This document shows positions 38,540-47,305 of a stretch of 64,000 nt of DNA, in pieces. The notes beneath the pieces were generated by a model that saw nothing but the letters and a program-made list of their open reading frames with translations, was not told where the DNA came from and made no database searches. The position numbers and the translations under genes were made by a program. The DNA comes from Prosthecodimorpha hirschii (GTDB lineage: Bacteria > Pseudomonadota > Alphaproteobacteria > Rhizobiales > Ancalomicrobiaceae). The first letter of the stretch is position 1, and the number at the start of each line of letters is the position of its first letter. The DNA is taken from the NCBI RefSeq assembly GCF_001305515.1, contig NZ_LJYW01000001.1, forward strand, positions 1,286,320 to 1,350,319. Direction: 5' to 3'.

Positions 38540-41097
38540 GCTCGATTCTCCTTCCGGAATTCTGTCTGGTCCTTCTGATCGGCGCCTCCGGCTCCGGCAA
38601 GACGACCTTCGCCGGCAAGCATTTCAAGCCGACCGAGATCGTATCGTCCGATTGGGCGCGCGGGCGCGTGGCCGACGACGAGAACAGTCTGGAGGCGACG
38701 CCGGATGCCTTCGAGCTGGTGCAGACGCTGATCGAGATCCGCATGCGCCGGCGCATGCTGACGGTCGTCGACGCGACCAACGTGCGTGCGGAGGATCGGG
38801 CCAAGCTCACCGCCATCGCCAAGCGCTGGGATGCGCTCTGCGCCGCCATCGTCATCGATCCGGGCGAGGACATCTGTCTCGACCGCAACAAACTGCGGCC
38901 CGACCGGCAATTCGGCCCCCATGTCGTTCGCAATCAGCGGTCGGCCTTGCGCAAGGGCCTCGGCGGCCTGAAGCGCGAGGGCTTCCGCGAAATCCATCAG
39001 CTGATGTCGCGCGCGGCGATCGACGACGCCGTCATCACGCGCCAGAAGCTCTGGACGGACAGGCGCGAGGAGGTCGGCCCGTTCGACATCATCGGCGACG
39101 TGCATGGCTGCGCGGACGAACTCGAAGCCTTGCTCGTCCGGCTCGGCTACGCGCTGGCCTGGACCGACGAGGACGGCGAGCGGCGCTGCCGTGTCGTGCC
39201 GCCGGCGGGCCGCAAGGCTCTTTTCGTCGGCGACATCGTCGACCGCGGCCCGCGCGTCGCCGACAGCTTGCGCCTTGTCATGGACATGGTCGCGGACGGC
39301 CACGCCTTGTGCGTCGTCGGCAACCATGAGGCCAAGGTCGAGAAATGGCTCGCGGGCAAGAACGTCACCGTGAGCCATGGCCTGCAGGCGACCGTCGATG
39401 AGCTGGAGGCCGCCGGAACCGCCTTCAAGGCGCGGGTCAAGGGCTTCATCGGCCGGCTGGTCAGCCATTACATGCTCGATGGCGGCCGGCTGGCCATAGC
39501 CCATGCCGGCATCAAGGAGCAGATGCAGGGGCGCGCCTCGGGGCGGGTTCGCGAATTCTGCCTTTATGGCGAGACGACCGGCGAAACCGACGAATACGGC
39601 TTGCCGGTCCGCCACAACTGGGCGGCCGAGTATCGCGGCAAGACCAAGGTGGTCTACGGCCACACGCCCGTGCTCGACGCCGAATGGCTGAACGGCACGC
39701 TGTGCCTCGACACCGGCTGCGTCTTCGGTGGCGCGCTGACGGCGCTGCGCTACCCCGAAATGGAGCTGGTGGCGGAGCGCGCGCGGCGGGTCTACGTGGA
39801 GCCGGTGCGGCCGCTCGCCCATCCGGCTTCGGCGCTCTCGGCGCAGCAGGAAAACGACGCCGCGCTCGATCTCGGCGATGTCGCCGGCAAGCGGATCGTC
39901 CAGACGCGCCTGTGGAACAGCATCACGATCCGGGAGGGCAACGCGGCGGCCGCGCTGGAGGTGATGGCGCGCTTCGCGGTCGATCCGCGCTGGCTGATCT
40001 ATCTGCCGCCGACCATGTCGCCCTCGGAGACGTCGAAGGAGGACGGCTATCTGGAGCATCCGCGGGAGGCGCTCGACTATTTCCGCAAGCTCGGCATCCG
40101 CACGGCGATCTGCCAGGAAAAGCATATGGGTTCGCGCGCCGTCATCGTGGTCTGCCGTGATGCCGAAGCCGCGCGCAGGCGTTTCGGCGTCACGGGCAAG
40201 GCCATCGGCACGGTCTACACGCGCACGGGCCGGACCTTCTTCAGCGATCGCGCGGACGAGCGGGCGGTGCTGGAGCGAACCGCCGCAGCCGCCGCCGAGG
40301 CGGGCCTGTTCGACACGCTGAACACCGACTGGCTCTGCCTCGATGCCGAGATCATGCCCTGGTCCGCCAAGGCCCAGGCGCTCATCGAGCAGCAATATGC
40401 GCCCGTCGCCGCGTCCGCACGCGCCGGCCTCACGGCGGCCGAGGCCGTCTTTGCGGCAGCCGCCGCGCGGGGCGTGGATGTGGGCGGCATCGGCGACAGG
40501 CTGTCCGGGCAGTTGGCGCGCAGCGAGCGCTATGCCGCCGCCGTGCGCCAGTATTGCTGGCCGACATCCGGCCTCGACGGCGTCAAGATCGCGCCCTTCC
40601 ATCTTCTGGCCAGCGAAGGCGCGGTGCATCACGACAAGCCGCATGACTGGCACCTGCAGACGCTGGCGGCGCTGGCGCGTCACGATCCCCTGTTCCAGGC
40701 GACCCAAGCGCAGGTCGTCGATCTGGCCGATCCGGTCTCGGCCGAAACGGCCATGGCCTGGTGGCTGGACCTGACGGCAAAGGGTGGCGAAGGCATTGTC
40801 GTGAAGCCGATGGAGTTCATCGGACACGGTTCGAAAGGCCTCGTCCAGCCCGCCGTCAAATGCCGGGGCCGCGACTATCTGCGCATCATCTATGGCCCGG
40901 ATTACGACGCACCCGACAATCTCGAACGCCTTCGAAAGCGCGGCCTGCATGCAAAGCGTTCGCTCGCGATCCGCGAGTTCGCGCTGGGCATCGAGGCGCT
41001 CGAGCGGTTCGTCGCGAAGGAGCCGCTCCGGCGCGTGCACGAATGCGCCTTCGGCGTCCTGGCGCTGGAAAGCGAGCCCGTCGATCCGAGGCTTTAG
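38536..41097 (+). CDS. pnkp: polynucleotide kinase-phosphatase-ligase Pnkp
   Basis: 853 residues with three catalytic modules. Kinase: P-loop GASGSGKTT at residues 16-24. Metallophosphatase: FDIIGDVHGCADE (about 184-195), VGDIVDRGPR (231-240), VGNHEAK (261-267), later His of VYGHTPV. Adenylyltransferase: motif I CQEKHMGSRAVIVV in the C-terminal third, with GEGIVVKP and VQPAVKCRGRDYLR as later motifs. It heals both ends of a broken RNA and, with Hen1, ligates it. Translationally coupled to hen1. A structured repeat begins one base after its stop. Confidence 0.95.
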   Translation: MSSILLPEFCLVLLIGASGSGKTTFAGKHFKPTEIVSSDWARGRVADDENSLEATPDAFELVQTLIEIRMRRRMLTVVDATNVRAEDRAKLTAIAKRWDALCAAIVIDPGEDICLDRNKLRPDRQFGPHVVRNQRSALRKGLGGLKREGFREIHQLMSRAAIDDAVITRQKLWTDRREEVGPFDIIGDVHGCADELEALLVRLGYALAWTDEDGERRCRVVPPAGRKALFVGDIVDRGPRVADSLRLVMDMVADGHALCVVGNHEAKVEKWLAGKNVTVSHGLQATVDELEAAGTAFKARVKGFIGRLVSHYMLDGGRLAIAHAGIKEQMQGRASGRVREFCLYGETTGETDEYGLPVRHNWAAEYRGKTKVVYGHTPVLDAEWLNGTLCLDTGCVFGGALTALRYPEMELVAERARRVYVEPVRPLAHPASALSAQQENDAALDLGDVAGKRIVQTRLWNSITIREGNAAAALEVMARFAVDPRWLIYLPPTMSPSETSKEDGYLEHPREALDYFRKLGIRTAICQEKHMGSRAVIVVCRDAEAARRRFGVTGKAIGTVYTRTGRTFFSDRADERAVLERTAAAAAEAGLFDTLNTDWLCLDAEIMPWSAKAQALIEQQYAPVAASARAGLTAAEAVFAAAAARGVDVGGIGDRLSGQLARSERYAAAVRQYCWPTSGLDGVKIAPFHLLASEGAVHHDKPHDWHLQTLAALARHDPLFQATQAQVVDLADPVSAETAMAWWLDLTAKGGEGIVVKPMEFIGHGSKGLVQPAVKCRGRDYLRIIYGPDYDAPDNLERLRKRGLHAKRSLAIREFALGIEALERFVAKEPLRRVHECAFGVLALESEPVDPRL

Positions 41098-41215
41098 GGC
41101 ATTTCCCGATTGGATGGCATCATCCAATCGATAAGGAAACGCTCCCAATTCAATGGCTTGAGCCGGTCCTTTTGGGTCGGATCGAAACGATCTGACCCAA
41201 AAGGACCGGCTCAAG
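41098..41215 (+). repeat. structured intergenic repeat element, copy B
   Basis: Begins directly after the pnkp stop. Hairpin 1 is CGATTGGATG/CATCCAATCG (41107-41130). Hairpin 2 has 28-bp arms (41157-41184 and 41188-41215) with a three-base loop AAA and a single G-T mismatch; the left arm starts CTTGAGCCGGTCCTTTTGGG. It is the inverse-orientation match of copy A at 10915-11016 and more complete. Confidence 0.85.
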
Positions 41216-41291
41216 TCCGCGGAGGGGAACGAATGAGCCGAGCGGGTTAGCCTTTGGGTGTTGTTGCTCTGACCGAACGAAACAGGTTCCG

Positions 41292-42227
41292 ATGATCCCC
41301 GACTATCAGACCCTGATGCTCCCCGTCCTGCGCGCCGCCGCCGATGGCGAGACCCGCGTCGCCGACGTCGCCGAGAAGGTCGCGGACGCCTTCGCTCTCA
41401 CGCCCGCGGAGCGGGAGGAGCTGCTCCCGAGCGGCCGTCAGCGCATCCTCCAGAATCGGATCCATTGGGCGAAGTTCTACATGTCCAAGGCGGGCCTGAT
41501 CGCCGCGCCCGCCCGGGGCCGTTTCGTGGCCACCGACGCCGGGCGGGCCCTCCTCGCCGCTCCGCCCGCGCGGCTCGACACCGAATTCCTGCTCACCTAC
41601 CCGGATTTCAGCGCCTTCTATCGGAAACAGGGGGCGGAGGAGGCCGAGGCCGCATCGGCTGGGCCGGTGGGTAAAAGCATCCCGGCCGAGCCGCCGAAGC
41701 AGGCGACGCCCGAGGAGCAGATCGAGGCCGCGCACCGCGCCCTCAACGCAGCCCTTCGGGCTGACCTCTTGGAGCGGATCCGCGACAACACGCCGGCCTT
41801 CTTCGAGCGCCTGATCGTCGACCTGCTGGTCGCCATGGGCTACGGCGGCGGCCTCAAACAGGCGGCCGAGCAGCTCGGCAAGTCCGGTGATGGCGGGGTG
41901 GACGGTGTCATCAACGAGGACCGCCTCGGCCTCGACCGTGTCTACGTCCAGGCCAAGCGCTATGCCGAGGGCACCCCGATTGGCCGGCCCGAGGTGCAGG
42001 GATTCGTCGGTTCCCTGGTCGGATTCGGCGCCACCAAGGGCGTCTTCGTCACCACCTCGAGCTTCACCAAGGCCGCCATCGACTACGCCCGCAACCTGCC
42101 GCAGCGCGTCGTCCTCATCGACGGCGAGCAACTCTCCGCCCTGATGATCGAACACGGCGTTGGCACCCGCCTGCACAGCCGCATCGACATCCAGCGGCTC
42201 GACGAGGATTTCTTCACAGAAGGATAA
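41292..42227 (+). CDS. mrr: Mrr-type restriction endonuclease
   Basis: 311 residues. N-terminal Mrr winged-helix domain (MIPDYQTLMLPVLRAAADGE, RVADVAEKVADAFALT) and a C-terminal PD-(D/E)XK nuclease: FFERLIVDLLVAMGYGG, GKSGDGGVDGVI with the catalytic Asp, VYVQAKRY giving the QxK, and VFVTTSSFTKAAIDYA. Mrr enzymes cut methylated DNA of certain contexts. It lies downstream of the RNA-repair pair, separated by the strong hairpin element, so is probably its own transcript. A weak Shine-Dalgarno precedes ATG 41292. Confidence 0.93.
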   Translation: MIPDYQTLMLPVLRAAADGETRVADVAEKVADAFALTPAEREELLPSGRQRILQNRIHWAKFYMSKAGLIAAPARGRFVATDAGRALLAAPPARLDTEFLLTYPDFSAFYRKQGAEEAEAASAGPVGKSIPAEPPKQATPEEQIEAAHRALNAALRADLLERIRDNTPAFFERLIVDLLVAMGYGGGLKQAAEQLGKSGDGGVDGVINEDRLGLDRVYVQAKRYAEGTPIGRPEVQGFVGSLVGFGATKGVFVTTSSFTKAAIDYARNLPQRVVLIDGEQLSALMIEHGVGTRLHSRIDIQRLDEDFFTEG

Positions 42228-42501
42228 GTTCGACGGCTGCGCCGATACGGCAAGCCCAAAAGGCCACGTCACGTAAGTCCCCGGACCGTCTCCGCCTCAG
42301 TCATCCGGCCGGGATGCGCAATCGGACCCAATGGCGGGCGCTGCTGGACTGTGCGTGGCCTGAGACCCTGTTCTCTTCCGGCTCAGGGGAGAGTTCCAAG
42401 GGTTATTCTGGGCCGCATGTGGCCTGCGTTTCCGGTGGCATTGTTGCGGCAAACTCGGCAGGGGATCGATTGCCAAGAGCTGAATGAGGGCGATTCAGGT
42501 T
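42228..42501. other. intergenic stretch after mrr
   Basis: Nothing that reads as a gene. Base composition is lower in GC than the flanks (for example CATTGTTGCGGCAAACTCGG), in line with acquired or decaying DNA. Confidence 0.35.
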
Positions 42502-42766
42502 CTAGTCCTCCTTCCACGGGGCGATCGCGGGACCGGGATCGGGATCGGCATGGTGTCGGACCAGCGTTTCGATACCCGAGGCGACATGTTCGAAGCGGAC
42601 CTGCCCCTCTTCCCGCACCAGATGCCTCGGTACCTCGGCGATACAGCGCGAGGCCTGCGCCGAGGTTCATCTCGGCCTTCGACTGGATCAGCCACCCGCA
42701 CGCGCCGAGCTGCCGGTCGATCAACGACCGGGCCTTGTCCTCGGGGTGGAAGGCGGATGTGCTCAT
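42502..42766 (-). pseudogene. remnant of a type I restriction R-subunit-like gene, frameshifted
   Basis: From ATG 42766 the minus strand encodes MSTSAFHPEDKARSLIDRQL then GWLIQSKAEMNLGAGLAL, the N-terminus typical of HsdR subunits. It then loses similarity. A second frame carries on with protein-like sequence (RHLVREEGQVRFEHVASGIE, TLVRHHADPDPG, PAIAPWKED) to a stop at 42502. Two gene pieces in different frames indicate deletion plus frameshift. The second piece's family is not recognised. Confidence 0.5.
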
Positions 42767-42914
42767 TGGAGGGAACTTAGGCGAGAGCTTTGGAGATTGT
42801 GAAGGGAGGCAAACTGCGGGCGACGGTTGCGAGGCGCCACCGCAGCCTCGCCGAACGGGCGAACATTGTCGTCGATGAATACCTTAAGGGCGCATGGCAG
42901 ATTGCGGCAATTGC
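42767..42914. other. short spacer before the zorA 5' region
   Basis: 148 bp between the hsdR remnant and the duplicated zorA leader. It holds only short open frames. The last 15 bases (CAGATTGCGGCAATTG) still resemble the left copy at 36862-36879. Confidence 0.35.
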
Positions 42915-43041
42915 CGGTTCACCCTAACCTGTCGTTGCCGGCAAAGGGCAGGGAAGCCGGCGGTCGGGGGCGATCGGACGTGGTTACGGGTATTTTTCGG
43001 ATTGTGTTGTTCTGGGTGATCGTAGCGGCGGCGCAGTTTGG
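42915..43041 (+). repeat. zorA 5' region, right copy of the 127-bp duplication
   Basis: Partner of 36880-37006: leader, GGGGG Shine-Dalgarno-like tract, GTG start and first 20 codons of zorA. Here the gene continues intact, so this is the functional copy. Confidence 0.85.
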
Positions 43042-45022
43042 TCTGTCGCAGGTGATGCCGTTCTCCGACTGGCAGCACGTCGCCGACGAACTCATGCGCG
43101 TGGCGGCCGCGCCGGACGGACCCGGGCGCTTCGACGGCGTATCGAACGCACATTTCGCCTTCGCGCTGGCCTCGGGAATCATGCAGTTCGCCGTCGCCCT
43201 GGCGGTGGCCTTCTTCGTCTGCCACGTCCTGTTCGTGCTTCTGTGGCTCCGCAGCGCCCGGAAGTTGCTCGGCCAAAGCGCCGATCCGAAGATTTTTGCC
43301 GACGGGATCGAGGCCATCTCGGCGCGGCTCGCACGCAATGGGCTGGTCGGCGATGCCTGGCTGAAATTCAGGGACACGACCTACGAGCGCGACGGGGTCG
43401 TGCACAGCACGGTCCGGCCGCAGGTCTTCATCAATGTCGCGGATGCGCGCGAGCGGCTGTTCGGGCTGAAGATGATGCCGGCCATTCCGGGCTTCTTCGT
43501 CGGGACGGGCCTGCTTCTGACCTTCATCGGCCTGCTGCTCGCGCTCCATAAGGCCGCCGGCGCCACCGATGCCCGGTCGGCCGCGGAAATGACCGGGTCG
43601 CTCAACGCACTGCTCAAGGCGGCGACGTTCAAGTTCGCCACCTCCATCGCCGGACTGGGCGCCTCGCTCCTCTTGTCGCTGATCTTCCGCGCCTATCAGA
43701 TCTGGATCGAGCAGGCCTTCCACGCCTTCTGCCATGCCGTGGAAACGCGGCTGACCTACTATCCGGCGCAGAAGGCTGCGCTGGAAACGATCGAGATCCT
43801 GAAGGAACAGCGTAACGAACTGAAGGAGATCAACAGCGACCGCTTCTTCACCCGGCTCGGCGAAACGGCAGGGAACAACATCGGGACAGCCATCGGCGTC
43901 GCGATGGAGCCGATCACCACGAGGCTCGACAACGCCATGGCCCAGGTCGTCGACACCTCGCGCGGCGGGGTCGACGAACTACTCGGACGCTTCACGGAAT
44001 CGCTGCGCGGCGGTGCCGGAGCCGAGCTCGGCGAAATGGCCCGCACCCTGGGCGAGACCAGGGCGGCGCTCGAATCCATCCGGCACGACCTGACCGGTTC
44101 GGGATCGGATTTCGCGCGCCGGCTGAACGAGGCGGCCGAGAACATGGCCCGGGTCGTCGCGCAGGCGAGCCAGGACCTCGGCGGCTCGGCGAGCGGCGCG
44201 GCTGGGTCCGTCGAGGCGACCATGGCGGCCGTGACGGACCGGCTGCAAGGCCAGATGACCGGCGTCGCCGAGGCGCTGGCGGCGATCCAGACCAGCATGA
44301 TCGAACAAGGACAGGCGGGAGCCCGGCGGGCCGCGGAAGCGGCGGACGCGGCCGCGGAAATTTCCCGGCAGGCCTCCGTGGAGGCGGCCGCGATCACCTC
44401 CGAGGCGGCCCGCGAGACGGTCGAGGCGATCCGCTCCGGCGTCGGCGCGGTCATCGGCTCGCTGCGCGAGGACATCGCCCGCCTGTCGGACACGCTGCGC
44501 TCGGTCGGAACGGCCTTCGCCAGCCAGACCGCCGAAATCAACGGCGTCGCCGGCCGCTCGCGCGAGGCCGCCGAGGCTTTCGGTCGGGTCGCATCGGACG
44601 TGAGAACCGCCAGCCAGCCCCTGCTGGCGCAGGGCGAGCGGATCGCGACATCGACCGAACGCATGGCTGGCGCCGTGACCGCATCGGCGACGACATTGAC
44701 CACGACCACCGAGGCCGCGCGCGCCGTCGCCGACGCACTGACCGCGCATTTCGCGCGGATCGATTTGACCTGGAAGGACTACGAGGCGCGCTTCAAGGGC
44801 GTGGACGAGGATTTCGGGCGCGCCGCCGACCGGTTCCACGAGGAGGTCAGCCGGCACCAGGAGGCGATGCGCAGCTTCATCGGCGATGTCGACCAACACA
44901 CCAAGAGCATCGCCGCCAGCCTCGGCGGCGCCACCGACCGGCTGGCCGAGACCTTCGAGGCGTTGCACGAAACGCTCGAAGACTTCCTGGAGCGCACGGC
45001 TCAGCGCCCCGCGGCTAAGTGA
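42980..45022 (+). CDS. zorA: Zorya system motor protein ZorA (MotA-like)
   Basis: 680 residues from GTG 42980, the start shared with the duplicated left copy; the frame is open further upstream. Four membrane helices (about 8-26, 58-90, 168-193, 222-245) form a MotA/ExbB-like proton-channel module; PGFFVGTGLLLTFIGLLLAL is the third. Residues 270-680 are a long coiled-coil tail (repeated ETRAALESI, AAAISRQAS, TERMAGAVTASAT patterns) that in Zorya reaches into the cytoplasm. ZorA with ZorB makes a proton-driven peptidoglycan-anchored motor that senses phage entry. First gene of a four-gene operon; stop overlaps the next frame. Confidence 0.94.
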   Translation: MVTGIFRIVLFWVIVAAAQFGLSQVMPFSDWQHVADELMRVAAAPDGPGRFDGVSNAHFAFALASGIMQFAVALAVAFFVCHVLFVLLWLRSARKLLGQSADPKIFADGIEAISARLARNGLVGDAWLKFRDTTYERDGVVHSTVRPQVFINVADARERLFGLKMMPAIPGFFVGTGLLLTFIGLLLALHKAAGATDARSAAEMTGSLNALLKAATFKFATSIAGLGASLLLSLIFRAYQIWIEQAFHAFCHAVETRLTYYPAQKAALETIEILKEQRNELKEINSDRFFTRLGETAGNNIGTAIGVAMEPITTRLDNAMAQVVDTSRGGVDELLGRFTESLRGGAGAELGEMARTLGETRAALESIRHDLTGSGSDFARRLNEAAENMARVVAQASQDLGGSASGAAGSVEATMAAVTDRLQGQMTGVAEALAAIQTSMIEQGQAGARRAAEAADAAAEISRQASVEAAAITSEAARETVEAIRSGVGAVIGSLREDIARLSDTLRSVGTAFASQTAEINGVAGRSREAAEAFGRVASDVRTASQPLLAQGERIATSTERMAGAVTASATTLTTTTEAARAVADALTAHFARIDLTWKDYEARFKGVDEDFGRAADRFHEEVSRHQEAMRSFIGDVDQHTKSIAASLGGATDRLAETFEALHETLEDFLERTAQRPAAK

Positions 45023-45036
45023 AGGGGCGGGACGCC

Positions 45037-45903
45037 ATGGCGGTTGAAGAGACAGAGTCAAGCGAAGGCGAGAACTACTTCGTGTCGATGACCGACATGA
45101 TGGTCGGCATGCTGTTCATCTTCATCATCCTGCTGATGAGTTTCGCCCTCGTGTTCCGCGATCAGACCGATACGCAACAGACCACGACGGCAGAGCAGCA
45201 GGCCAAGATCGACCAGGCCACGCGGCTGGCCGAGACACTGCAGGAGATCCAGCACAAGATCGAGGTCAACCTCGAGGAGTTGCGGCAGGCCAATCAACTG
45301 CGCTTGAAACTGCTGCGCGAGGTCGCCGATCTTCTGAGACGCGAGAACATCGTGGTCGAGCTGACCAAGGCCGGCGATGTCCTGCGACTGACCGAAAACG
45401 CCATCCGCTTCGATCCCGACAAGTCTGTGCTGCGCCCCGATGCCTTGAACAACATCGGAAAGATCTCCGTCGTCCTGGCTCAGGTCCTGCCGCGCTACGC
45501 GCCCTGCGCCGCCGGCGCTCTGCCGCCGTCCTGCCGAGGACCAACCGAGGCGGCGATCGAAACGGTGTTCGTCGAAGGCCATACCGACGAGACCGGGAAC
45601 GACGAGCGCAACTGGACGCTTTCGGCGGAACGCGCCGCCAATACATACCGCGAGTTGACGACGCGAGCCCCGGGTCTGCGCGACATCGCCAATCGGCGCT
45701 CGGAGCAGATCCTGTCCATCTCCGGCTATTCGGCCACGCGCCGCCTCGACTCGTCGGGAACCCGGGACGCCTGGGCGAAGAACCGCCGCATCGACCTGCG
45801 CTTCGTCATGGACACCGACCCGACCGCCGGTCTCGAAGAGATCAAGGCGCTGGTCGTTCAGATGAAACTGCGCATCGACACGTTCAAGGGAGGCGAGCCG
45901 TGA
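45037..45903 (+). CDS. zorB: Zorya system motor protein ZorB (MotB-like, OmpA domain)
   Basis: 288 residues from ATG 45037, chosen for AAGGGGCGG nine bases upstream; a GTG at 45019 overlaps the zorA stop but has no Shine-Dalgarno. One membrane helix (residues 22-43) with the proton-carrying Asp just before it (YFVSMTDMMVGMLFIFIILL). A coiled segment follows, then an OmpA/MotB peptidoglycan-binding domain (IRFDPDKSVLRPDALNNI, VFVEGHTDETGNDERNW, LSAERAANTYRELT, KNRRIDLRFV). Anchors the ZorA pentamer to the cell wall. Its 3' end overlaps zorC by GTGA. Confidence 0.95.
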   Translation: MAVEETESSEGENYFVSMTDMMVGMLFIFIILLMSFALVFRDQTDTQQTTTAEQQAKIDQATRLAETLQEIQHKIEVNLEELRQANQLRLKLLREVADLLRRENIVVELTKAGDVLRLTENAIRFDPDKSVLRPDALNNIGKISVVLAQVLPRYAPCAAGALPPSCRGPTEAAIETVFVEGHTDETGNDERNWTLSAERAANTYRELTTRAPGLRDIANRRSEQILSISGYSATRRLDSSGTRDAWAKNRRIDLRFVMDTDPTAGLEEIKALVVQMKLRIDTFKGGEP

Positions 45904-47303
45904 GCCTGCGCCAGAGCCTGGCCCAGTGGCGCTTCGAAGCCCGGCCGCTCCGCCAGCAGAGCCTGACCGCCGACTATGATCTGGCGCGCGGCTCGCAGAT
46001 GGCATCGCTCGACAAGAGGCCACGCGAGGATCTCTCGGTCGTCGCCGCGCGTTTTCTGGCGGCAATCGAGTCGGGAAGGAAACCCGCCGTCCGCGACTGG
46101 AACCGCGCGGCATGGTGCCTGTGGACGACCATGCCGGCGATCGCCGAGGATTCTACCGGCCTCGGGGCCGTGCTCGAGCGGGTGACGGGCTCGCGGCGGC
46201 CACGGCCATACCGGCAACTCGCCTCGGTCTATCTCGCCGAATTTGCACCGGATCGGCCACAACTCGACAGGATCGCAAAATCGCTGCGCAATGGCGCGGA
46301 AGCGGCCGGCGAACCGTGGCGGAAACTGCAAGGCCGGCTTGGCGTCTTCGACGGAGCCCAGGCCGCCGGCCGAGTTGCGCGCGTTGCGCTGCAGAGTGGC
46401 ACCAGCGTCGCCGCGGTGCTGCGGGATACAGGCGCCGCCACCCTCGATGCGCGCGCGGGATTCGTCGAAGCGGGCTATCGCGCCGGCCTGCAAGAGATCG
46501 CCAGCCAACGCCCGACAGGTGCCAAGGCCTGGATCGACCGTGTCAGGACATTCGCCCTCGACGACGGCGGGCAGCTCGCCTTCCCGCAGCATCGCGCCGA
46601 GGTGGCGCGCGCGCTGGTCATGCCTCTTGCCTCGCAAGGCCTGTCGGAGGCCGATACCGGTCTTCTGTGCGGGGTGGTCCTCGACCTGTTCGGCGATCCG
46701 CGCATCCGCCGCGGCGACTGGATCGGCATGGACGACATTGCCGCGGTGGTGAAGCGTTGGCTGGTCAAGGCGTCGCTCAGGCAGTTCCTGGATGTGGTGG
46801 ATAAAATCCTGGAGGAAGAACAAGAAGAAACACAACAAAGGCAATGGAGATATCGTCGAGCATTCTGGTATTCAGTTTACAATGCGGGATTGATCGACGA
46901 CGCCTATGTGGCGTTCGAGAGCCACGGTGTCGATATTGCGGAGAGAGCCTTCAAGGATTCACCTTTCGGTCGCCTGAAGCGTGGAGATGGGCAACTACTC
47001 CGGGGCCATTCTGTACTGCTGATGAGAATTGGACGATCTCTGGTAGCCGACTGGAGTCATACAGGCACATGCAATATTTGGGACGATTTAAACGCGTCCG
47101 ATGCGCCAAATCTACACAAAAAAGAGTATTTTGCCAATGATGTACGAAAAGATAGAATAGGAAATTCAAGGAAAATAGATCTTGAAATGAATGGAGTTTA
47201 TTCACACGATAGCACAATAAATTATTCCTGGCAGAAGCGCGTCGCCGAACATCTGTTCCGGATCACCGGCGTGCGCATTCCGCCCGAAGACTACAAGGTC
47301 TGA
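45900..47303 (+). CDS. zorC: Zorya type I effector-partner ZorC (EH-signature protein)
   Basis: 467 residues from GTG 45900 overlapping the zorB stop (GTGA). Mostly helical, with the EH-signature C-terminal region: RQFLDVVDKILEEEQEETQQ, YNAGLIDDAYVAFES, and the characteristic SWQKRVAEHLFRITGVRIPP end. ZorC binds DNA and works with ZorD once the ZorAB motor is triggered. From 46800 to 47240 the DNA drops to roughly 33-40 percent GC, far below the rest of the gene, so this third seems to have a different history. zorD starts 2 bp after its stop. Confidence 0.88.
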   Translation: MSLRQSLAQWRFEARPLRQQSLTADYDLARGSQMASLDKRPREDLSVVAARFLAAIESGRKPAVRDWNRAAWCLWTTMPAIAEDSTGLGAVLERVTGSRRPRPYRQLASVYLAEFAPDRPQLDRIAKSLRNGAEAAGEPWRKLQGRLGVFDGAQAAGRVARVALQSGTSVAAVLRDTGAATLDARAGFVEAGYRAGLQEIASQRPTGAKAWIDRVRTFALDDGGQLAFPQHRAEVARALVMPLASQGLSEADTGLLCGVVLDLFGDPRIRRGDWIGMDDIAAVVKRWLVKASLRQFLDVVDKILEEEQEETQQRQWRYRRAFWYSVYNAGLIDDAYVAFESHGVDIAERAFKDSPFGRLKRGDGQLLRGHSVLLMRIGRSLVADWSHTGTCNIWDDLNASDAPNLHKKEYFANDVRKDRIGNSRKIDLEMNGVYSHDSTINYSWQKRVAEHLFRITGVRIPPEDYKV

Positions 47304-47305
47304 CC

